A DNA stretch of 64,000 bases from Permianibacter aggregans (lineage in GTDB: Bacteria; Pseudomonadota; Gammaproteobacteria; Enterobacterales; Permianibacteraceae). The DNA lies in NCBI RefSeq assembly GCF_009756665.1, contig NZ_CP037953.1, positions 1,984,001 through 2,048,000 of the forward strand, written 5' to 3'. The notes beneath the pieces were generated by a model, which was not told where the DNA came from, did not search any database, and worked only from the letters and a program-made list of their open reading frames with translations. Each line of letters begins with the position of its first letter. Positions within the stretch are counted from its first letter, which is position 1. Of the stretch, positions 27,001-35,005 are shown piece by piece. The translations under genes were made by a program, and so were the position numbers.

Positions 27001-27426
27001 GGGACGCAAGTTCGGCTTTTGCAGGACGTGCTGTTGGTCGAGGGTTTTGAATTCGGCGCTCAGATAATCATCGCGCGTCATCAAGTAAGAACCTTTGCCG
27101 ATGCCGTCTTTATCGGACAGGTACTCATTCATCTGATCGACATAGGCGTTGTAACTGCCGACACTGAGCATGAACGCGCCTTCCAGGTCTCCTGCGGCTT
27201 CGCCAATCTCCTCGGCAATTTTGCCCTCTTTATCGAACACAACGAAAATCGGATTACCGGCTTCGCTCAGCACAACGGTGCGTGCCAACACCTCGCCGGT
27301 CTTTATGCCGGCGGGAAAGAACGCATTGGAGGTATTGGTAGCGAGCAGCCCCAACGACAAAATCCCGGACAGTGCCAGAACGTTGATAGGAAGCTTCTGC
27401 ACAAAGGCGAAGAGACGCTGTTTCAT
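24043..27426 (-). CDS. Secreted protein with the toxin-type N-terminal module and an unrelated C-terminus (1127 aa)
   Basis: Signal peptide with a hydrophobic core (INVLALSGILSLGLLA) cleaved near SNA-FF. Residues ~37-880 match the precursor at 12794-19425, including the Asp-rich DENGDGTPDVGYDFDGDGK loop and the PEMQFSLFELEM segment. After LLWEFAF (about residue 900) the two diverge completely: this protein has a Pro/Glu-rich linker (KPKEAPPPEN) and a compact ~170-residue beta-rich end (VFAEFIQIDQSGDVGVDEAA to IFEVREFQ), with no evident catalytic motif. It begins 3 nt after the 1956-aa gene and overlaps the 291-aa gene by one base. A shared N-terminus with swapped C-termini is typical of polymorphic toxins; this one may be a structural member rather than a toxin. 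Confidence 0.8.
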   Translation of the reverse strand: MKQRLFAFVQKLPINVLALSGILSLGLLATNTSNAFFPAGIKTGEVLARTVVLSEAGNPIFVVFDKEGKIAEEIGEAAGDLEGAFMLSVGSYNAYVDQMNEYLSDKDGIGKGSYLMTRDDYLSAEFKTLDQQHVLQKPNLRPDTTAVVVRGQETLLSKDDNPLLMEAPINLFDASLQSEELRSMLINKEGETVKVTALNIGYKAEYYKDPDNRKDPLGPVPGIVIQGGFYALGGEPGDVTNNEGRYTFGYVMPPCPGFTFEYTTNIYAKLYYKNFHPRGAKFGTYHMMRQGWDFCDGLADVAPGLTLGGLMAQVNAIAMRAARAVPVARNTFSIDVYMVTGQAVVANPDGQSIEMTDKTEYGYEQPDFATIIHNYDENGDGTPDVGYDFDGDGKQEKIVLGNLVWNEEKQRDDFVTAGDGQYQGIYLSSGSRSPEAEDPELKQPDFTRLRDRQADFTHQGLLKTISKEDLKKTDLYIFRESNGQLVTERRGMKTEELFNDGDVDEEKKKIYYRVMIRGAMDAGNPLRGNFTDWQAKAKMNPELYQRKADHLRPGENLRIILINRQTGYIGSLTTPLKNINEGGYGAISFPIAEIKMLPPNLSVRVERRTTVEHGLTKDEERHYQVGYEGGATANDNVIEIFTEWYEQDGRPLPEELGEYGYTGRLAKIVAENELAPEGGDLANFTIKPGKNRQVIRVKDEAITREHYYVHVHAESKNNNPDFATLGAGEGKLQYRPAHYVPFKVAVFDEKATIISRNAWRRAREQGQVEGRFPLPVYRWLYRPEMQFSLFELEMQRITRVVDEEGNISIQVLNSDRPELSAGDNAVELLFNLLANDTAPLPLLGAEREIILSLGGAEIEIAIGSDQQVRFTSLTQLNQVDLHDYMVIALYLNHDPENLLWEFAFGLADIDVDSDNNDGFNEPTLTTEEDKVEWRKPKEAPPPENIGDTTHLKNPGKRSPSAAGDLDEDQIPVFAEFIQIDQSGDVGVDEAASFIPVVLRFPAQLDPEKVQLMIKYEASDPKELKKLSKDTDHIKSEKDLPRDLYVMPSSEGRMRIWKKNVKAIRSRESVKDGGDFVPHKILFTPASIGFVKETDGQKMYKATVYLETLATSKLAADAEIIFEVREFQ
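25050..27321. repeat. N-terminal module duplication, copy 2 (paired with 17050-19320)
   Basis: Direct repeat of 17050-19320 at a distance of about 8.0 kb, in the same orientation. This copy has the intact frame. Confidence 0.92.
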
Positions 27427-27429
27427 TTT

Positions 27430-30400
27430 CTATTGTCCACTACCAACACTAATCAGAGCTGATTCCAGTTCAACCCAGGAAATTTCACCATTGCCATACT
27501 TCTGCAGGGTTTCCTGCAGATTGAAGTTCACCATCGCCACACCAATATGATCGAGACGATTGGATTGCAACTTGCCAACAGAGGTAACTACGGCATTCTG
27601 TAAGCGACCTACGCCGATTGGCACGATACCCCTACCTTCTTCATCTGCACCGACAATGACGACGTAGAAATCCGGTATCAGCAGGTAGTCGTGACTGCCA
27701 TTCAGTTTCGGCATGGTCAGGCTTAGACTCCATTCACCTTCGACACGAATGCCTTGCGGCTGCAAATTAAAGATCCAGTGTGGAATGGCGTAAGGTGAGA
27801 AGGATTTTCCAAATTCATGGAAACTCAAGAACTGAGCATGGATGTTGCCCTGACGTTTCCCATCGGGGAATAGTAATTGCGCGTCGCTCAGGTTCAAACG
27901 CAGATCCCCTTCGGCAAGGCTCAGTACCGCTTCGCCACCTTGTGCCAAACGATAACCGACATTGGGATTCAACGGCGGAACAGTGATGATACCGACATCA
28001 TTACTCCGCCCTTTTTGCACGGTGATCCACTGATCCTGGCTGGCAAAGGCAGGTGATTGCTGTTGCGGGTTGACGACCAACAATTGCCTTCCTGCCGGCA
28101 AAGCCTCAGCTGCTGTGTCACCGAAACCAAAGCTGAAGGCGCCATCGGTGTCGGTCGTAGCGGTGCGATTCAATGCCGGCAAGCTGACGGTAATGCCGGG
28201 TATCGCTTGCCCCAATGGATCGACGACAATACCGCCGAGCAGCGTTGGTAAAGGTCTTGTGTTGTAGGCGAATCGGGCTACGACTTCGCCGTCATATTTC
28301 GCCTCGACGTAGATTTCGCCTTCGTAAGCGACATCCTGCTTCGGATAGAACGCCATCGAGCGCGAGCCCGGTACGACAGATAGCTCACCCGGAACGGCAG
28401 CACGGCTGCGTGACACTTCAACGAGCTGCGAGCCTTTTGCCTGGGTGAAATCGGTACCTAGTGGATCGAGGTTTTGGTAGGTCATACCGTGCGCGGTTTC
28501 TTCCACGATCAAGCTGAATTTGTTCGGGTCAATCGGCTTGTTGAAGTGAACCGCAATAAACTCATTCGGCTCGACATCGCGGGCACCATTTTCTGGCTGA
28601 ACACGAACGACCTCCAAAGGAATGTTCGCCAGAGATTTCAGGTGATAGCGACGACTGTCAGCTGCCAGCACCTGACCATCGCCAGCACGCAACTCAACAA
28701 ACAATTGCTGTTCACCTTCAGTGCTCGCATGTAATACCGTGCCTTGAGCAAACACGCCTTGCCGTTCCAACGCCTGCCACTCACCCTGATTTACCTTGGC
28801 AAATGCGAAGGTTTGGCTTGAGTCGCCTTCGATTTGCACGGTGACATTGAGCGGAAATTCGCTGTTTTCGGCAATGAATTCAGCATTCGCAACCGGCAAC
28901 AAGACTTGAATACCGCCAGTAGACACGGATTTGAAACGCAGCACTTTTTGCGTCTGATTGCCGGCCGTATCGCGAGCACTCAGGGTAACCAATTGCTCCA
29001 GATTCGGTGCCAACGACAGATTGACACTGAACTGATGCTCACCGAGATTTGTTCCTGGTTGCAGGCCGACGGCTTGGCCATTGAACGTTAATGCCGCCAA
29101 ACGCTCATCACGCACTACACCGGTTATGCGAACCGGGTTCTCCACTACCTCGTTCAATGCGGGCTCGCCGGCAAAACGATCTACCTCAATTTCCGGTGCC
29201 GCAGCATCACGGTAATAGGTGGCCGTCAGGTTTGCTTGGCGATTTTTCTGATCGACCAGCTGTACATTGAACGTTACCTGCGTTTGCTCCTGAGCGAAGC
29301 TAAACGAGTGTTGTACGCGCGCGGTGCTGGCGTCCAGCCAACTGATTTGCTCAGCGGATACACCATTGATCGTAATCTGTATCGGTCGCGCACTGGCGCG
29401 CAAGTTCAATTCGAGCTCGTGAGTTTCACCACTCAATACCGACTGATCCAACGGCCGACGAACCGATAGCGCTGGTGGCACATCATTCTCATTGGCCTTA
29501 TCAGGGTCTAGCGTTACTCGCCGAGTTTGCTCCAACACACCGCGTGGCGTTTGCAGTTGGAACAAGATGGTGTTGAGGCCGTCGACGAGCGCGACCGAAG
29601 TTTGGCCCTGATATTGATGGGCTTCGGCGGTGGCCGTTAACGATACTTCTGCCCCATTGACGCGCAAACTCAAATCGGCCAGCGGCTTGCGATAGGTAAC
29701 CGTTATCTTGGCTTGCACGGAGGTTTGATCGGTGAGCATGCCTTCTGCTGGCTCGGTGATCAGCATCGTTGCCATTTGATCTTCGCGGGTTATCGTTGTC
29801 GAGCGACTGGCGGCATTGTTGCGATTGTCCACCGCATGAACCGTGATGATGTTATCGCCCTCATCGAGTGGCGCGTCGAACTGGAATTCACCTTGATCGT
29901 TGAGCAGCAAACCATTTTGACCTGGAATGCGCGAATGTTCCCAATAAACTTGTGCGATACCGCTGCGGTCGTCGGTAACGCGGCCCATGATGGCCGCCTG
30001 GGAAGCCGTGGTCACCGGCTCTGCTGGTGCGTTAACGATTATCGACGGCGGATTGCTGTCAACCAGGCGTTTTATTGTCAGGCTTTGTTGCATGCTCCCA
30101 ACTGGAGAAGCCAGTTCAAACAGAATCGTGTTGTCGCCTTCAGTCAAAGCGATACCACTTTGGCTGAACTCAATGTTTACCCCGTTCTGCTGTAACTGCA
30201 CCGCCTGCTGATTGATCGTCAGTGATAAACCTGCCAGTTCGTGTCGCCACGCTACATTGCCACGAACAACTGTTTGCTCTTCATAGGTGGAGCTGTTCTG
30301 CTCGGGTTCGACAATGTGCAGCACCGGTAAATTACGGTCCTGCTCGGTGGCGAGCATTGTGGTAGTGGAATTGCCAGCGCCGTCAATGGCAATGACCTCA

Positions 30401-33300
30401 AACGTATTGACCCCAGGCACCAGACTCAACGCGACAGAAAACTGTCCCTCGGCATCCAGAGATAACGAGCTATCTGCCAAGCCTTCGCGTTTCACCACAG
30501 CCGAGGCTATGCCGGTTTTGGCGTCTGTGATTTTTCCGACCAGCGTTATTTCAGTGGTATAGGTCAATGCCGGAATGCTGCTTTCAATGGCGATAACCGG
30601 TGGTGTCTTGTCGAGCACAAACACCGCTGATAGGTTGACCAGATTTTCGCTGATTGCCTCGGTTTCTTCCGCGCGTAATGTCCAGTTGGTGTGTTCATCG
30701 GTGATTGGCAGCTCGGCGGAGAAGGTTTGACCATTCACCGTTATCGGTAGCGATACTTGTCCGCTTGATGCCAGCAACGATACCGGCCCCATGGCGTCTT
30801 GAATTTGGCCAGTAATGATGTTGTTGCCTAACAACGCCGGATCTCGCTGATATTGTCCAGGTCCAACAAGCTCCATGCCGCTGATGGCGATGTTGAATGA
30901 AGAGTTAGCCGTTAGCGTGTCAGTTAAACAAGCTTGGGTTGAAGGAAAATCTACTTCGACGAAACGGAAAGGATCGAGGTACGTAACCACACTGTGCAAA
31001 CGGTAGCGATACTCACCACCGTGACGGATACCGGGATCATGAAACGGAGCGGTGGCTTTGTTGGCCAACGCGACAAACTCGCTGCCGCCAATCTGCCGCT
31101 CGATATTGGCCAGTGCGTTAACTGGGACAAAGCCCACCTCTGCATTGGCGTTGACTTGCTGCACCGTACACGAACTAATCGGCTGGTCATTCCATGCGAA
31201 CCAGGCGTTGTGCGGATCTTTAATATACGGTCGGTCGAGACCGTTGTCGTTAATGTAACCAAGCGAATAGCGGTAGGCGCTATTGTTGGCCACATTTTCA
31301 ATTACGAAGCTCGTCCTGGACGGCAATAGGTCAGCGATGAGCGCACGACCACTACCGTCAATTGCTGTCCGATAGATTCGATAGCCATAGCTTCCTTCGG
31401 ATCGTTTCACCCATGTCAACGTCAGCGATTTGTTCTGTTCGCTGAAATTCAGACTGAGTGGGTTCGCGCTTTCGTCGCTTTCTGGCACCTGATCAAAAGG
31501 GAATAGATCTTGTTGATTGTTACGACCATCACCGTCAGTGTCGAGATCGGCGTTGTCTCCGGTACCGTCTCCATCCTGATCAAACCACTCATGAATATTC
31601 TCAGGAAATGCATCGATTACATCACTGAAACCATCACCATCCTGATCATTGGCATCTTGTGAGTCCAATTGCTCACGGTAAACCGTCTTGCCTCTTAGAG
31701 ACTCCCAGTAACGATAAGGCCCCTTCCAGAACAGTCGCAGATGACGCTCAGCCGTTGTGGCGTCTTGCCGCACCTGAATCATCCGGTAACCTTTCAGAAA
31801 ATGACCACAACCCATTTTTGATTGGGCAGGGCCACCTGTCTGCTGAATATCAAATATTCTTGTGTTGCCAAAGTAAAGCTGTGCATTGACGTTGCTGTCC
31901 AGGAAAAAGCAGTAATCACCATCCGCCGGTACATCCAGGTAGGCCACTGCCCTGATGACGAAGTTGGTGTTTGGTGGAACGTTTAACTCGGAAACACCTC
32001 TCCTCTCGATGACAGCATTTTCCAAACCGGACAGCGAGGTGCCTGGTTGATAGAAATCAAGGTGCCAACCACGGGTGATGGGAGTCGAATTCGCAAGCTG
32101 CAACGCTTTGCTTGAAAAACGGTTATCGACTTGCTGTTTGTTGCGAGTAGCCTTGTTGCTCGTTGATGGTTCGACGTCCACTAACCCGCTACCATCGATC
32201 GGAATTATTTTTATGAATGCTTGCTGCTTAGCGCCTTTGTCTGACGTCCCCTTGGCTCGAACGGACCAAACCATGGGTTCGTTAACCATCGGTAATGAAA
32301 CGGATGACAGCTGATTACCTGGAATGATTTTCTCTTCACTAAGCTTGAGGCGTTTTGGCGACACCAACTTGAAGTTCAATGAGATATCACTTTCCTGTGA
32401 AAGCGGCAAAAACGTGACGGAGATGGTTTCATTGGGATCAGAAAACACCAGCCATTGTTCGTTATCGCTGTCGTAGTGTGCGTTGTCAACGGCCAGTGAT
32501 ATATCACTTTTTAACTTGATTGAAGCCTGACATGGCGCGCCATCGAGCACCTTGTGTTCTTGCGTAAAAGGATTGATGAATCGCTGAACCGGTGTCACTT
32601 GATAGATGTTTTTGAATCCATAGGCGGCTTCGTTATGTAGAAGGTTTCCCTGTTTTGTCTTGATGGATGTATGGATTTCTTCGAAGCTTGGTTTCGGTAC
32701 TTTGGTGTGAATGCGATGCGCGACAACTGCCTCTGTTGGCTCTGAGGACTCCCACGAGACGCGAACCGATTCGTTGTTCACCTCCTCAACCGTACAGGTA
32801 TCCATTTTTGCAGTGCTAACGGCCACAAATGCCTCGACACCATCGCAAATGGTTTGCTCACCGTCGCTTTCTGTTTTTGGAAGACCGATTACCCGATATC
32901 GATAACCTTCGCCATTGACAACGGACGAGTCGATATAGTTTGTTTTGGCTTGGGCCTCTACGGTTAGGCGTACCCACTCATTGGAAGTGCCTTGTGCGCG
33001 CCAAACTTGGTAACCGCTCATTTTCTGCTGAGGTTTATCCCAATCAAGGCCTACCAGCAGTTTTCGATCATCCACAGCCACTCGACAGCTTGCACTAGCC
33101 GAGGACCATAGACGCTTGTTCTGCAGCAAACTAGCCAGTGCCGGAGTTGCGGGCTTCTGGACCGACAGATCTGTTGTTGATTCACCCGTTTCACTTGGCG
33201 CACTGCAAGCGGTGAACATCAACATACTGAATGCGCATGCGGTCGCAACGCAGAGCCGTTTCAACGGCATATCTATATTCATTACTGAGTTGTTACGCAT
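27430..33300 (-). CDS. Giant multidomain surface lipoprotein (1956 aa; PA14-like, TSP3, Ig-like, Big_5, carboxypeptidase-regulatory-like)
   Basis: Lipobox FTAC after a hydrophobic signal. The true start may be the ATG at 33270 (MPLKRLCVATACAFSM), which gives a normal signal length; 33300 is the longest option and ribosome-binding sites are weak for both. Domains in order: FN3-like strands at ~50-260; a PA14-like module at ~405-500 (YFGNTRIFD, PADGDYCFFLDSN); thrombospondin-3-type calcium loops at ~548-605 (DQDGDGFSD, DTDGDGRNN); FN3/Ig-like modules to ~1540, several beginning PPxI and containing IDGAGN; a Big_5-like module at ~1555-1660 (VEPNEFIAVHFNKPID); and a carboxypeptidase-regulatory-like beta sandwich at ~1684-1740 (GGIVVDPLGQAIPGI). 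It is likely a surface scaffold. It begins 15 nt after the SurA-like gene. Confidence 0.85.
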   Translation of the reverse strand: MRNNSVMNIDMPLKRLCVATACAFSMLMFTACSAPSETGESTTDLSVQKPATPALASLLQNKRLWSSASASCRVAVDDRKLLVGLDWDKPQQKMSGYQVWRAQGTSNEWVRLTVEAQAKTNYIDSSVVNGEGYRYRVIGLPKTESDGEQTICDGVEAFVAVSTAKMDTCTVEEVNNESVRVSWESSEPTEAVVAHRIHTKVPKPSFEEIHTSIKTKQGNLLHNEAAYGFKNIYQVTPVQRFINPFTQEHKVLDGAPCQASIKLKSDISLAVDNAHYDSDNEQWLVFSDPNETISVTFLPLSQESDISLNFKLVSPKRLKLSEEKIIPGNQLSSVSLPMVNEPMVWSVRAKGTSDKGAKQQAFIKIIPIDGSGLVDVEPSTSNKATRNKQQVDNRFSSKALQLANSTPITRGWHLDFYQPGTSLSGLENAVIERRGVSELNVPPNTNFVIRAVAYLDVPADGDYCFFLDSNVNAQLYFGNTRIFDIQQTGGPAQSKMGCGHFLKGYRMIQVRQDATTAERHLRLFWKGPYRYWESLRGKTVYREQLDSQDANDQDGDGFSDVIDAFPENIHEWFDQDGDGTGDNADLDTDGDGRNNQQDLFPFDQVPESDESANPLSLNFSEQNKSLTLTWVKRSEGSYGYRIYRTAIDGSGRALIADLLPSRTSFVIENVANNSAYRYSLGYINDNGLDRPYIKDPHNAWFAWNDQPISSCTVQQVNANAEVGFVPVNALANIERQIGGSEFVALANKATAPFHDPGIRHGGEYRYRLHSVVTYLDPFRFVEVDFPSTQACLTDTLTANSSFNIAISGMELVGPGQYQRDPALLGNNIITGQIQDAMGPVSLLASSGQVSLPITVNGQTFSAELPITDEHTNWTLRAEETEAISENLVNLSAVFVLDKTPPVIAIESSIPALTYTTEITLVGKITDAKTGIASAVVKREGLADSSLSLDAEGQFSVALSLVPGVNTFEVIAIDGAGNSTTTMLATEQDRNLPVLHIVEPEQNSSTYEEQTVVRGNVAWRHELAGLSLTINQQAVQLQQNGVNIEFSQSGIALTEGDNTILFELASPVGSMQQSLTIKRLVDSNPPSIIVNAPAEPVTTASQAAIMGRVTDDRSGIAQVYWEHSRIPGQNGLLLNDQGEFQFDAPLDEGDNIITVHAVDNRNNAASRSTTITREDQMATMLITEPAEGMLTDQTSVQAKITVTYRKPLADLSLRVNGAEVSLTATAEAHQYQGQTSVALVDGLNTILFQLQTPRGVLEQTRRVTLDPDKANENDVPPALSVRRPLDQSVLSGETHELELNLRASARPIQITINGVSAEQISWLDASTARVQHSFSFAQEQTQVTFNVQLVDQKNRQANLTATYYRDAAAPEIEVDRFAGEPALNEVVENPVRITGVVRDERLAALTFNGQAVGLQPGTNLGEHQFSVNLSLAPNLEQLVTLSARDTAGNQTQKVLRFKSVSTGGIQVLLPVANAEFIAENSEFPLNVTVQIEGDSSQTFAFAKVNQGEWQALERQGVFAQGTVLHASTEGEQQLFVELRAGDGQVLAADSRRYHLKSLANIPLEVVRVQPENGARDVEPNEFIAVHFNKPIDPNKFSLIVEETAHGMTYQNLDPLGTDFTQAKGSQLVEVSRSRAAVPGELSVVPGSRSMAFYPKQDVAYEGEIYVEAKYDGEVVARFAYNTRPLPTLLGGIVVDPLGQAIPGITVSLPALNRTATTDTDGAFSFGFGDTAAEALPAGRQLLVVNPQQQSPAFASQDQWITVQKGRSNDVGIITVPPLNPNVGYRLAQGGEAVLSLAEGDLRLNLSDAQLLFPDGKRQGNIHAQFLSFHEFGKSFSPYAIPHWIFNLQPQGIRVEGEWSLSLTMPKLNGSHDYLLIPDFYVVIVGADEEGRGIVPIGVGRLQNAVVTSVGKLQSNRLDHIGVAMVNFNLQETLQKYGNGEISWVELESALISVGSGQ

Positions 33301-33315
33301 GGCTGTAGATTCTTG

Positions 33316-34179
33316 TTAAGGGGTTTCCACCAAGTACTCGATTTTGCTTTCTTTCAGAATGTCATCGGTCGCTTGCTTGACCGCTTTTTTCACTTGACTC
33401 GGTGCCAGTGTCTTGCGAATCTCGGCAGACACATCGGCCAGAGGTTTAGCGGCCGACCATTGCTCATCAATTACACGGACTCGCAAAGGCAGCCCCTCAA
33501 CCCAGTACACTTCCGAAATGCTTCCTTTGGCTGTGTTGGCAACAATGCTCGACAGCGGCGCTTGCAACAAGTTAGGAACACTTTTTTGCTGAATGTACTC
33601 AAATGGAGAATTGGCTTTTCGAGCATTGCTGGTCAACGCACTCCATTCTGCTGGCGTCGCTGCTTTCTGCAGCGCAGAAACCAAGGTATTGCGTTTTTCA
33701 CCATCTGCGCCTGAGCGCAGACGAATGAGCTGATATTCAACTGTACGAGTGGCGCCAAAGCGCTCCGGATATTTCTGGTAATACGCTTCGACCATTTCAG
33801 AAGTTACCGGCGTGATGTCGGTGTGGGCCTTTAGGTAACGCTTGACCAGCAGCTGCTCCCGGTAGGCTTCAATCTGTTTTTCCAGCTCCAGACGTTCCGT
33901 TGGCGTCAGCGCATCACGCTCCTTTTGGGCCATGGCTTTTGCCGCTGCCAGGCTTTGCAACACTTTGAGCCGCGCATCATCATCCAACAGAAACGCATTC
34001 TGTTCGCCGAGATTCGTGACTATTGCCTGTTGCCAATCGTAAGCTGAGATGGCTTCACCATTGACTTTGGCAACCACGACGTCATCGTCTGGCAGCAAGT
34101 TGGTTTCGATTTTCGAGTCGCTGCATGCCACCATACAGGCCATGGCGCACAACAGACTTGCACGAAGCGTAAAGCTCAT
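33316..34179 (-). CDS. SurA/PpiC-like periplasmic lipoprotein chaperone (287 aa)
   Basis: A lipoprotein (MACMVAC lipobox, Cys ~19) with the N-terminal opening of parvulin-type chaperones (VVAKVNGEAISAYDWQQAI) and a long helical SurA_N-like region to about residue 150 (YYQKYPERFG). The C-terminal half aligns in order with a parvulin domain but lacks the usual HILI and GG-DLGW signatures, so isomerase activity may be lost and the role may be chaperone only. It overlaps the preceding PpiC gene by 4 nt (ATGA), with GGAG upstream. Lying between two giant-protein genes, it is probably a dedicated chaperone for their periplasmic passage. EpsD-like proteins are the nearest type I can suggest. Confidence 0.82.
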   Translation of the reverse strand: MSFTLRASLLCAMACMVACSDSKIETNLLPDDDVVVAKVNGEAISAYDWQQAIVTNLGEQNAFLLDDDARLKVLQSLAAAKAMAQKERDALTPTERLELEKQIEAYREQLLVKRYLKAHTDITPVTSEMVEAYYQKYPERFGATRTVEYQLIRLRSGADGEKRNTLVSALQKAATPAEWSALTSNARKANSPFEYIQQKSVPNLLQAPLSSIVANTAKGSISEVYWVEGLPLRVRVIDEQWSAAKPLADVSAEIRKTLAPSQVKKAVKQATDDILKESKIEYLVETP

Positions 34180-35003
34180 TGATTGCGCTCCACATCAACG
34201 CTGGCGAGCAAACGCTTCAGTTCTGCCTCCTTGGCCATATTGCGCAGTTCGTATCGGATATCGCCTTTAACACTTTCCAATGGCTCGGTTACGGTCGCAG
34301 GTCCTTCCAATACCTTGATGATATGGAAGCCATAGTGGGTCTTGACTGGCTCGGACACGGCGTCCTGTTGCATGCCAAAAGCGGTTGAGCTGAATGTCGC
34401 GTCTACGGCACCCTCGGTAATCCACCCCAAGTCACCCCCCTTTTTTGCGGACAGATCATCTTCCGAGTATTTTTTGGCGACTTCGTCAAATGATTTCCCG
34501 GCTTGCAATTGCGACCATGCCTCACGTGCCAACGTAAGTTTGGTCTGCAGCTCGGTTTCCGGTAGGTCCGGGCGGGTGCGGATCAGAATATGTGCGACCT
34601 TGACTTTTTTCTTGGTCCAGCGCTCACTGTTTTCGCGGTAGAAGTTATCGATGGCGGAATCCGTAACCTGATTGTTTAGGTAGCTTTCGAAGTAGCGCGA
34701 TAACAGCATCTGCATCCGGAAGTCCTCCAACTCTGCAGCAATCGCTTGCGCATCCAAAGATTCCTGACTCTCAATAGCCGCGGCCAGTGCTTTACGCTCG
34801 ATGTAGTTATCAAGCGCAGCCTTCGTTCGTTCCGCATTTTTCTCGTCAATTCGCTTCAACTTCAAATAAGCGTTGAATTCCTGTTGCGTGATTTTTTCAC
34901 CGTCGACTGATGCAAGGTGATCACCACCACCACAGGCGAACAGACCCAAACTCAACGCGGTGACGATACTGACACGAATCAGATGCTGCTTTACTGCTTT
35001 CAT
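34176..35003 (-). CDS. PpiC-type (parvulin) peptidyl-prolyl cis-trans isomerase lipoprotein (275 aa)
   Basis: A lipoprotein (LGLFAC lipobox, Cys24). The SurA_N-like helical part runs to about residue 130. A full parvulin domain follows at ~135-235, with the signatures KVAHILIRT, FDEVAKKYSED, KKGGDLGWI and THYGFHIIKV, so isomerase activity is expected in the periplasm, anchored by lipid. GGAG precedes the ATG at 35003, which follows the stop of the giant gene by 2 nt, so expression is tied to it. In this family the role is to assist folding of exported beta-rich proteins; its position suggests the giant protein is the client. Confidence 0.93.
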   Translation of the reverse strand: MKAVKQHLIRVSIVTALSLGLFACGGGDHLASVDGEKITQQEFNAYLKLKRIDEKNAERTKAALDNYIERKALAAAIESQESLDAQAIAAELEDFRMQMLLSRYFESYLNNQVTDSAIDNFYRENSERWTKKKVKVAHILIRTRPDLPETELQTKLTLAREAWSQLQAGKSFDEVAKKYSEDDLSAKKGGDLGWITEGAVDATFSSTAFGMQQDAVSEPVKTHYGFHIIKVLEGPATVTEPLESVKGDIRYELRNMAKEAELKRLLASVDVERNQ

Positions 35004-35005
35004 AG

